From NCBI GenBank assembly GCA_964385995.1, contig CAYLRF010000014.1, positions 1 to 30,240 on the forward strand: a stretch of DNA of 30,240 nt. Reading direction: 5' to 3'. Positions within the stretch are counted from its first letter, which is position 1. Every line of letters starts with the position of its first letter. The translations under genes and the position numbers were made by a program. A model generated the notes under the pieces. That model was not told where the DNA came from and made no database searches. It saw only the letters and a list, made by a program, of their open reading frames with translations. This document shows positions 17,018-24,019 of the stretch, in pieces. This stretch comes from CAYLRF01 sp964385995. Its GTDB lineage: Bacteria > Bacillota > Clostridia > Lachnospirales > Lachnospiraceae.

Positions 17018-17046
17018 TTGCCTTTTTTCCTGTTTTGATGTATAAA
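17018..17046 (+). promoter_or_regulatory. Likely tyrA promoter
   Basis: TTGCCT (17018-17023), 17 bases, then TATAAA (17041-17046) gives a plausible sigma-A promoter about 210 bases upstream of tyrA. Imperfect repeats fill the leader that follows. Confidence 0.45.
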
Positions 17047-17053
17047 ATGATGT

Positions 17054-17165
17054 CGGGTCGGACCAAAGCGCAATAACGCAAAAAGAATCCGAGCCGTCAT
17101 ACATCGGCAACCCCACGCACGGGTCGGACCAAAGAGCAATGATCGGCAGCCCCCGCGCGGGCGCG
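17054..17165. repeat. Imperfect short tandem repeats in the tyrA leader
   Basis: CGGGTCGGACCAAAG occurs at 17054-17068 and 17120-17134 (66 bases apart). A second related pair, ATCGGCAACCCC at 17103 and ATCGGCAGCCCC at 17142 with downstream similarity (CGCGCGGGCGCG against CACGCACGGGTCG), is 39 bases apart. No binding protein is known. They lie between the proposed promoter and tyrA. Confidence 0.5.
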
Positions 17166-17258
17166 ACAAGGTTTGTTTGGCCTCCACAATATGAGGATGA
17201 AAGGAAAAGGGGAAAGGGCCGCGCAAAAAATTACCCGGGAAAAGGAACTTTTAAAATC

Positions 17259-18359
17259 ATGGAAACAGTAAAAAAAGTAGGTTTTGTGGGTCTCGGACTT
17301 ATCGGAGGCTCGATAGCGAAGGCCGTAAGAAAATATTACCCGGACTGGCTGATAACGGCGTTTGACGAAGACAGAAGAACTCTTGACACAGCCTTGCGCG
17401 AGTGTGTGATAGACATCGCTTCCGACTCGGTCGATGAGAATTTCTCCGATTGCCGCTACATCTTTCTTTGCGCGCCTGTCGCGGCCAATAACGACCGCTT
17501 AAAATCCGTCGCGGATACCGCGAACGAGGACTGTATCATCACGGACGTCGGGAGCGTAAAAAAGCCCATCCACCTTAATGCCGCGCATCTTAATATCGAG
17601 GATCGCTTTATCGGCGGACACCCTATGGCTGGCTCCGAGAAATCGGGTTTTAAAAACTCCAAGGCCCTCCTCATCGAGAACGCGTATTACATCGTAACTC
17701 CGTGTGAAAAGACCCCGAAGGAAAAAACGGACGAATACATCCGCTTCGTCGAAAGTCTGAAAGCCATACCCGTCATCTTATCCTGCGAAGAGCACGATTA
17801 CATCGCGGGAGTGATAAGCCATCTTCCGCACATCATAGCGGCCACGCTGGTAAATTTCGTCAAAGATCACGATTCGTCGGGGGAGATAATGAAAAGGCTC
17901 GCCGCGGGCGGCTTTAAAGACATTACCCGCATAGCGTCGTCCTCTCCCGTGATGTGGCAGAACATCTGCGAAAGCAACGCCGCGAATATCTCCGGGATCC
18001 TAAGCGAATACATAAAATCACTTCAGAACGTAAGAAATAAGCTGGATACCGGGGACGGGGAAGGCATTTACGATCTCTTCGAGTCCTCGGGCAATTACCG
18101 CGACTCCATACCGGAGGGAGGCGCGGGCTCAATGAAACGCACGTACGCGATATACTGCGACATCATCGACGAGGCGGGAAGCATAGCCGCCATCGCCACC
18201 ATACTCGCCGCAAACGGCATCAGCATGAAAAATATCGGCATCGTACACAACCGCGAATTTGAGGAAGGGGTGCTTCGCATAGAGTTCTATGACAGGGACG
18301 CGCAAAACGGCGCCGCAGGCGTCCTCAGGAAATACAAATATACCGTGTATCCCATATGA
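17259..18359 (+). CDS. tyrA: Prephenate dehydrogenase with C-terminal ACT domain
   Basis: This 366-residue enzyme oxidatively decarboxylates prephenate to 4-hydroxyphenylpyruvate in tyrosine synthesis. The N-terminal Rossmann fold has GLGLIGGS at residues 10-17. Next come the substrate-site segment IGGHPMAGSEKSG and the HLPHIIA helix of the all-alpha dimerisation domain. The last ~75 residues (CDIIDEAGSIAAIATILAANG) are an ACT domain that in this family senses tyrosine. The ATG at 17259 is chosen because AAAGGA lies upstream and the fold starts straight after it; the longer open frame reads into the repeat-filled leader. It is a single gene, convergent with the hydrogenase operon. Confidence 0.93.
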   Translation: METVKKVGFVGLGLIGGSIAKAVRKYYPDWLITAFDEDRRTLDTALRECVIDIASDSVDENFSDCRYIFLCAPVAANNDRLKSVADTANEDCIITDVGSVKKPIHLNAAHLNIEDRFIGGHPMAGSEKSGFKNSKALLIENAYYIVTPCEKTPKEKTDEYIRFVESLKAIPVILSCEEHDYIAGVISHLPHIIAATLVNFVKDHDSSGEIMKRLAAGGFKDITRIASSSPVMWQNICESNAANISGILSEYIKSLQNVRNKLDTGDGEGIYDLFESSGNYRDSIPEGGAGSMKRTYAIYCDIIDEAGSIAAIATILAANGISMKNIGIVHNREFEEGVLRIEFYDRDAQNGAAGVLRKYKYTVYPI

Positions 18360-18365
18360 CGCGGC

Positions 18366-18434
18366 GGCGCCTTATCTTATGTCTTAACCGTCCGGGCGAC
18401 ACCTCTTTGGCTTTTAAGCGGCGCCTCCTTTTTG
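18366..18434 (+). terminator. Possible tyrA terminator
   Basis: GGCGCCTTA (18366-18374) can pair with TAAG-CG-GCGCC (18415-18425) across a two-base bulge. TCCTTTTTG follows. The loop is large (about 40 bases), so this is tentative. Confidence 0.35.
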
Positions 18435-18439
18435 TCCGC

Positions 18440-18560
18440 GAGACTTTGAATTTGAGCCTTGAGCCTTTCGGGTTTTCATATACCTTTTTCACGGAATGAT
18501 TCTCACTCGGCTTTCGCGCTAATCACGCTCTTTGCGTCCGTGGTCTGTGGAATTTTAAAC
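18440..18560 (-). pseudogene. Decayed duplicate of the hydA 3' end
   Basis: On the minus strand this region aligns with the last part of hydA (about 18680-18775). The shared blocks GAATC..CCGTGAAAAAAGTATACGA and CCGTGAAAAAGGTATATGA and the upstream CGCGAAAGTCGC/CGCGAAAGCCGA line up. Translation in the matching frame gives SVKKVYENPKGSRL, against SVKKVYEEFLGEPGSRL in HydA. It has an in-frame TGA and a two-base insertion, so it no longer codes. It lies immediately downstream of hydA and fits an old tandem duplication of the gene's tail. Confidence 0.6.
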
Positions 18561-18620
18561 CCTTCGCCCCCACCGACAGGAAGACATGCCTCCGGTCAAG
18601 ATTTTCTACCCCGATATCGT

Positions 18621-20363
18621 CTAATTTATACTGCGTTTCACGAAAGAGGTGTGAAGCACTTCGTGCGCGAGCCTGCTTCCGGGCTCGCCCAAAAATTCCT
18701 CGTATACTTTTTTCACGGACGGATTCTCATGCGACTTTCGCGTGGGCTTTTTCGCGTCGTTTGCGTACAGCGCACCGGCTCTCAGTCCCTTAACGTCCGT
18801 AAAGCTCCTCTCATATCCCGATACCTGAGGCTGCCCGCCGCCGTTTACGCATCCTCCGGGGCACCCCATGATCTCTATGAAATGGTAGTTTGCCTCCCCC
18901 GATTTCACTTTCTCAAGAAGCGCTCTGGCGTTTACGAGTCCCGACGCCACCGCCACGTTTATATCCTTCCCCGCCACGCGGTAAGTCGCTTCCTTGCTGC
19001 CTTCCATGCCACGCACTTCCTTAAATTCGACGCTCTTTAGTTCCTCTCCTGTGAGCGTCTCGACCGCCGTGCGAAGGGCCGCCTCCATGACGCCGCCCGT
19101 GGCCCCGAATATGACTCCGGCTCCCGTCGACTCTCCGAGCGGCTCGTCAAAGCCCTCATCCGGAAGGCTTTTAAAATCTATGCCGCAGCGCTTTATAAGT
19201 CTCGCGAGTTCTCTCGTGGTAATGGAGATATCCACGTCCGGCACGCCCGCCGCCGCCTCATCCGCGCGTCCGATCTCGAATTTCTTCGCGGTGCAGGGCA
19301 TCACGCTGACGCAGACTATGTTTTTCGGATCAAGTCCCTGCTTCTTTGCGAAATATGTCTTTGTTATCGCGCCGAACATCTGCTGAGGAGACTTGCATGT
19401 GGAAAGATTTTCCGTCATGTCCGGAAGATAATGCTCGCAGTATTTGATCCATCCTGGCGAACAGGAAGTAATCATGGGAAGTACACCGCCGTTTCGAACT
19501 CTTTCAACGAACTCGTTCGCTTCCTCCACTATCGTAAGGTCCGCGCCGAAATCCGTGTCAAATACCCTGTCAAAGCCTATCCTCCTTAAGGCCGCCGCCA
19601 TTTTCCCCTCAACGTCCGTGCCTATGGGGTATCCGAACTCCTCTCCCAGGGCCACTCTCACCGAGGGCGCGGTCTGAACCACCACGTATTTTTCGGGATC
19701 CGCTATCGCGCGCAGTACCTCGTCCGTGAAATCCTTCTCCCTTAAGGCTCCCGTCGGGCAGACCGCTATGCACTGTCCGCAGGATACGCAGCTCGTCTCG
19801 CCCAGTCCCATGCCGAAGGGAGAGCCTATCTGAGTCTTAAACCCTCTGTTATTCGTGCCGATGACTCCCACACCCTGCACCTTCTCGCAGACGGCCGTGC
19901 AGCGACGGCAAAGGACGCATTTGCTGTTGTCCCTTATCATGTGAGCCGCGGACGCGTCGGGAACCGACTCGGTCTTAACGCCGTCGAAATAATCCTCGTC
20001 CTCCACTCCCATTTCGCGTGAGAGCTGCTGAAGCTCGCAGTTGCCGCTCCTTACGCAGGAGAGGCATTTGCGCTCATGATTCGAAAGAAGGAGCTTAAGA
20101 GTTCTCTTTCGCGACTCCAATACGCGGGGCGTGTTCGTCCATACCTCCATGTTCTCGCTCACGGGATACACGCAGGAAGCCACCAGCGTCCTCGCACCCT
20201 TGACTTCGACCACGCATATGCGGCAGGCCCCGATCTCGTTTATCTCTTTCAGAAAACATAAGGTAGGTATCTTTATGCCCGCCGTACGCGCCGCCTCAAG
20301 TATCGTGGTGCCCGCGGGAACCGCAAGGCTCATACCGTTTATCTTAATATTTACATTTTCCAT
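18621..20363 (-). CDS. hydA: [FeFe]-hydrogenase catalytic subunit HydA (NAD-linked multimeric type)
   Basis: HydA is 580 residues. The N-terminus is a 2Fe-2S ferredoxin domain with CFLKEINEIGACRIC. It is followed by the histidine-ligated 4Fe-4S motif HERKCLSCVRSGNC and two 4Fe-4S motifs (CVLCRRCTAVC, CVSCGQCIAVC). The H-cluster domain shows L1 TSCSPGW, L2 MPCTAKKFE and L3 MGCPGGCVNGGGQP with all ligand cysteines. It reduces protons or oxidises H2 in the cytoplasm, as part of a HydABC trimer. The order hydC-hydB-hydA and the complete accessory clusters suggest an electron-bifurcating enzyme coupling NADH and ferredoxin to H2, though bifurcation itself cannot be proved from sequence. It starts 33 bases after hydB with AGAGG. 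A decayed copy of its tail lies just downstream. Confidence 0.95.
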   Translation of the reverse strand: MENVNIKINGMSLAVPAGTTILEAARTAGIKIPTLCFLKEINEIGACRICVVEVKGARTLVASCVYPVSENMEVWTNTPRVLESRKRTLKLLLSNHERKCLSCVRSGNCELQQLSREMGVEDEDYFDGVKTESVPDASAAHMIRDNSKCVLCRRCTAVCEKVQGVGVIGTNNRGFKTQIGSPFGMGLGETSCVSCGQCIAVCPTGALREKDFTDEVLRAIADPEKYVVVQTAPSVRVALGEEFGYPIGTDVEGKMAAALRRIGFDRVFDTDFGADLTIVEEANEFVERVRNGGVLPMITSCSPGWIKYCEHYLPDMTENLSTCKSPQQMFGAITKTYFAKKQGLDPKNIVCVSVMPCTAKKFEIGRADEAAAGVPDVDISITTRELARLIKRCGIDFKSLPDEGFDEPLGESTGAGVIFGATGGVMEAALRTAVETLTGEELKSVEFKEVRGMEGSKEATYRVAGKDINVAVASGLVNARALLEKVKSGEANYHFIEIMGCPGGCVNGGGQPQVSGYERSFTDVKGLRAGALYANDAKKPTRKSHENPSVKKVYEEFLGEPGSRLAHEVLHTSFVKRSIN

Positions 20364-20396
20364 AATATGTTACCTCTTTCCTTGCGTGCCTTCGCG

Positions 20397-22283
20397 TCAC
20401 TTCCTGCTTATGGCCCCGAACCTGCACTTTTCCATGCACGCTCCGCACTTTAAGCATTTTTCGGGGTCTATCTTATGAGGCTGTTTTACCGTACCCTCGA
20501 TCGCGCCCGCCGGGCAGACTCTCGCGCAGGCCGTGCAGCCGCGGCATTTTTCCGGATCTATCTCATAATGAAGCAGACTTTTACATACGCCCGCGGGACA
20601 CCTCTTTTCCACGATATGGGCCACGTATTCGTCCCTGAAATATCTAAGGGTGGAGACAATGGGATTCGGCGCTGTCTGCCCGAGTGCGCATAAAGAGCTG
20701 TCCTTAAGGTGAGCGCAAAGCTCCTCGAGCTTATCCAAATCATCCATCGTGGCCTGGCCATTTGTTATTTTCTCAAGGATCTCGAGCATTCTCTTGGTCC
20801 CGATACGGCACGGCGTGCACTTTCCGCAGGACTCATCCACGGTAAACTCCAGGAAGAACTTCGCGATATCGACCATGCACGTGCTCTCGTCCATGACGAT
20901 AAGTCCGCCCGAGCCCATCATGGAGCCTATGGATATGAGGTTGTCGTAATCTATGGGAACATCCAGATGCTCGGCCGGTATACAGCCTCCCGAAGGGCCG
21001 CCCGTCTGAGCCGCCTTGAATTTCCCGCCGCCCGGGATCCCTCCTCCGATCTCTTCCACGATCTCGCGGAGCGTCGTCCCCATGGGAACTTCCACGAGGC
21101 CGGTGTTTTTGATCTTGCCTCCGAGCGCGAATACCTTCGTGCCCTTTGATTTCTCGGTGCCGACGGATGAGAACCACTCGGGTCCTTTTAAGATGATCTG
21201 AGGGATATTCGCCCATGTCTCGACGTTGTTTAAGATGGTAGGCTTGCCGAAGAGTCCCTTTACGGCGGGGAAAGGCGGACGGGGCCTGGGCTCTCCGCGG
21301 TTACCCTCTATGGAAGTCATAAGCGCGGTCTCTTCGCCGCAGACAAAGGCGCCGGCTCCCAGTCTTAAGTCTATGTCAAAGTCAAATCCAGTACCGAATA
21401 TGTCTTTCCCCAAAAGTCCGTATTCTCTCGCCTGCTTTATGGCTATCTCCAGGCGCTCTATGGCTATCGGATACTCCGCCCTTACGTATATGTAGCCCTG
21501 CGAGGAGCCGATGGCGTATCCCGCGATGGCCATGGCCTCCAGCACCACATGCGGATCTCCCTCCAGAATGGAACGGTCCATGAAAGCTCCCGGGTCTCCC
21601 TCGTCGGCGTTGCAGCAGACGTATTTTTGCACTTTGCCCCTGTCGCCCGACGCGAATTTCCACTTAAGCCCCGTGGGAAAACCGGCTCCTCCGCGTCCCC
21701 TAAGTCCGCTGTCCGTCATGACCTGAATGACCTCATCCGGCGTCATCTCGGTCAGCACTTTGCCAAGCGCCGCGTATCCGCCCGTCCCGATGTATTCCTC
21801 GATATTTTCCGGAGCTATCACGCCGCAGTTACGAAGGGCGGTGCGCTGCTGCTTCTTGTAAAACATGGTCTCCTGCAGCGGAAGGATCTCGTCTTCTTTC
21901 ACCGTCTCCTGATAAAGAAGTCTCTTTACCACTCTTTCATTCACCAAATGCTCGCTTACGATCTCGGGTATATCTTCTTCCTTAACCATCGAATAAAAAG
22001 AGCCTTCGGGATATACGATCATGACGGGCCCCAAGGCGCACAGGCCGAAACATCCCGTCTTTACGATAAGAACCTCCCTCTCAAGGCCCTGCTTTTTGAT
22101 CTCTTCCTCAAGCTTTGCCAGTACCCTTTTGCTGCCCGATGAAGTACAGCCGGTGCCTCCGCACACAAGTACCTGCCTACGGTATCCGTTCACCGGCGGA
22201 TAACCGTTTGCGTGCTCGGCGCGCATGGCCACCAGATCCTTCGTCTTCTCTCTTATGGCATTTAATTCTTCAAGAGATTTCAT
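20397..22283 (-). CDS. hydB: HydB: NADH-binding flavoprotein subunit of the hydrogenase (NuoF-like)
   Basis: This 628-residue subunit has an N-terminal thioredoxin-like 2Fe-2S domain (CGGTGC then KTGCFGLC). The NuoF-like FMN/NADH module follows, with GRGGAGFPTGLKW, ADEGDPGAFMD and GAGAFVCGEETAL. Next are the 4Fe-4S motif CGKCTPCRIG and a C-terminal double ferredoxin with CRGCTACARVC and CLKCGACMEKC. It carries electrons between NAD(H), FMN and HydA. The start at 22283 suits the GGAGG eleven bases upstream. A GTG at 22304 would overlap the hydC stop and an ATG at 22292 sits too near that site, so the first ~7 residues are uncertain. Confidence 0.93.
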   Translation of the reverse strand: MKSLEELNAIREKTKDLVAMRAEHANGYPPVNGYRRQVLVCGGTGCTSSGSKRVLAKLEEEIKKQGLEREVLIVKTGCFGLCALGPVMIVYPEGSFYSMVKEEDIPEIVSEHLVNERVVKRLLYQETVKEDEILPLQETMFYKKQQRTALRNCGVIAPENIEEYIGTGGYAALGKVLTEMTPDEVIQVMTDSGLRGRGGAGFPTGLKWKFASGDRGKVQKYVCCNADEGDPGAFMDRSILEGDPHVVLEAMAIAGYAIGSSQGYIYVRAEYPIAIERLEIAIKQAREYGLLGKDIFGTGFDFDIDLRLGAGAFVCGEETALMTSIEGNRGEPRPRPPFPAVKGLFGKPTILNNVETWANIPQIILKGPEWFSSVGTEKSKGTKVFALGGKIKNTGLVEVPMGTTLREIVEEIGGGIPGGGKFKAAQTGGPSGGCIPAEHLDVPIDYDNLISIGSMMGSGGLIVMDESTCMVDIAKFFLEFTVDESCGKCTPCRIGTKRMLEILEKITNGQATMDDLDKLEELCAHLKDSSLCALGQTAPNPIVSTLRYFRDEYVAHIVEKRCPAGVCKSLLHYEIDPEKCRGCTACARVCPAGAIEGTVKQPHKIDPEKCLKCGACMEKCRFGAISRK

Positions 22284-22300
22284 GAACGTCATATCCTCCG

Positions 22301-22795
22301 TCACTCGTATTTAGCCAAAATGCCGTCGACATCGTCGACATTTAAGCGGCCGTAAACATCGTCGTTAATCATCATGACCGGCGCGAGCCCGCAGGCTCCC
22401 ACGCAGCGGCAGGCATCCAGCGAGAATTTCCCGTCGGGCGTACACTCCCCCTCCGATATGCCCAGCTTCTCGGAGATGTGATCATAGATCTTAGCGGAAC
22501 CTTTTACGTAACATGCCGTTCCCAGGCATACGGAAATACGGTTCTCGCCCTTGGGATTTAACGCGAACTGAGCATAAAAAGTGGCAACCCCGTAGATCTT
22601 CTCCATGGGGATGCCCGTCTCATCGGATATGATCTTTTGTACCTCGTACGGAAGATATCCGTATATGTCCTGCGCCTTTTGCAATATCCTCATGAGAGCG
22701 CCTTTCTCATCCTTAAGATCGGCGATCACACGAAGCAATGCCTCCTGCTGTTCCTTCGTGCCGCGAAAAGGAACCCCTGACTTTTTGGGACTCAT
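22301..22795 (-). CDS. hydC: HydC: 2Fe-2S thioredoxin-like subunit of the hydrogenase (NuoE-like)
   Basis: HydC is a 164-residue NuoE-like protein with a helical N-terminal part and a thioredoxin-fold 2Fe-2S domain. The ligand cysteines lie in CLGTAC and, about 35 residues later, in CRCVGAC. It is the small electron-transfer subunit that pairs with HydB. AAAGGAGG is placed well ahead of the ATG at 22795. It is first in the hydCBA operon, overlapping or abutting hydB. It lies 131 bases after queA on the same strand. No clear promoter box could be called in that gap. Confidence 0.93.
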   Translation of the reverse strand: MSPKKSGVPFRGTKEQQEALLRVIADLKDEKGALMRILQKAQDIYGYLPYEVQKIISDETGIPMEKIYGVATFYAQFALNPKGENRISVCLGTACYVKGSAKIYDHISEKLGISEGECTPDGKFSLDACRCVGACGLAPVMMINDDVYGRLNVDDVDGILAKYE

Positions 22796-22926
22796 CTTTT
22801 AAGACCTCCTTTGGATTTTAAAATGTCTCATCCGAATCAAGGCCTAATTTTACCACCTATGCCGCCGCCGCGCCACAGCGTGCGCTCTTCGCGTCGTATT
22901 TTTTTAAGAACAACACCGGGTTTTTG

Positions 22927-23952
22927 TCAGATGATAAGACAGCAGTCGCCGAATGAATAAAAACGGTACTTTTCCCTGATGGCTTCGCGGTACGCGGCCA
23001 ATATATGCTCTCTTCCCGCGAACGCCGAGACAAGCATGAGAAGAGTCGATTCCGGCAGGTGAAAATTCGTGACAAGACCGTCCGTTATCTTAAAGCGGTA
23101 TCCGGGATAAATAAAAATGTCCGTCTCTCCCGATGACGCCTTAACCCGTCCGCTCTCATCCGCCACAGTCTCCAGCGTCCTTACGCTCGTCGTTCCCACG
23201 CAGATGACGCGGCCTCCCTTTTCCTTCGCGTCGTTTATCCGTCGCGCCGCGTCCGCATCCACATGATAATACTCCGAGTGCATTGGGTGTTTTGTTATGT
23301 CATCCTCCTTAACGGGCCTGAACGTGCCAAGGCCCACGTGAAGCGTCACCGTCACGATATCAACGCCCATCGCCGCTATGGAGGAAAGAAGCTCTTTCGT
23401 AAAATGAAGCCCCGCGGTGGGAGCGGCGGCCGAGCCCGCGTGCTTCGCGTAAACCGTCTGATACCTGTCAGCGTCCTTAAGACTGTGTTTGATGTACGGG
23501 GGAAGCGGCATCTGCCCCAGTTCATCTAGGATTTCCTCAAATATGCCCTCGTATCTAAAACGCACGAGGCGGACGCCGTCATCGACTTCTCCCGCCACCT
23601 CTCCGATAAGCCGTCCGTCCCCGAATATGATCCTCGCGCCCGGTTTAAGTCTCTTTGCGGGCCTTAAAAGAGTCTGCCATATATCTCCCTCGCCGCGCCT
23701 TAAGAGCAGGACCTCGACGCCTCCCCCTGTCGCTTCCTTCACACCCAGGAGCCTTGCCGGGATGACCTTCGTGTCGTTTATGACGAGGCAGTCGCCTTTT
23801 TTTAGGAAACGTGTGATATCGGTAAATACGAGGTGCTGTACCTGCCCGCTTCGCCTGTCTATCTTCATCATCCTTGAAGAAGACCTCTCGGGCAGAGGAT
23901 CCTGAGCTATAAGCTCGGGCGGAAGTTCATAATAAAAATCTTTCCTGTCCAT
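22927..23952 (-). CDS. queA: tRNA preQ1(34) S-adenosylmethionine ribosyltransferase-isomerase QueA
   Basis: This 341-residue enzyme transfers and isomerises the ribosyl part of S-adenosylmethionine onto preQ1 at tRNA position 34, giving epoxyqueuosine. The start FYYELPPELIAQDPLPERSS, the strand GDCLVINDTKVIPARL, PTAGLHFT and LHVGLGTFRPVK are all characteristic. The C-terminal YRFYSFGDCCLI is also the family ending (YRFFSYGDAMLI). The length is normal. It starts 67 bases after pheT and ends 131 bases before hydC; no tgt gene is seen nearby. The ATG at 23952 has only a weak GGAT upstream, so translation may be coupled. Confidence 0.95.
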   Translation of the reverse strand: MDRKDFYYELPPELIAQDPLPERSSSRMMKIDRRSGQVQHLVFTDITRFLKKGDCLVINDTKVIPARLLGVKEATGGGVEVLLLRRGEGDIWQTLLRPAKRLKPGARIIFGDGRLIGEVAGEVDDGVRLVRFRYEGIFEEILDELGQMPLPPYIKHSLKDADRYQTVYAKHAGSAAAPTAGLHFTKELLSSIAAMGVDIVTVTLHVGLGTFRPVKEDDITKHPMHSEYYHVDADAARRINDAKEKGGRVICVGTTSVRTLETVADESGRVKASSGETDIFIYPGYRFKITDGLVTNFHLPESTLLMLVSAFAGREHILAAYREAIREKYRFYSFGDCCLII

Positions 23953-24019
23953 AACTTATCCGTAAACATGAAAAATCGTCCGGCATATCTTACATGATTT
24001 ATCTTTCGCCTTGGCGTAT

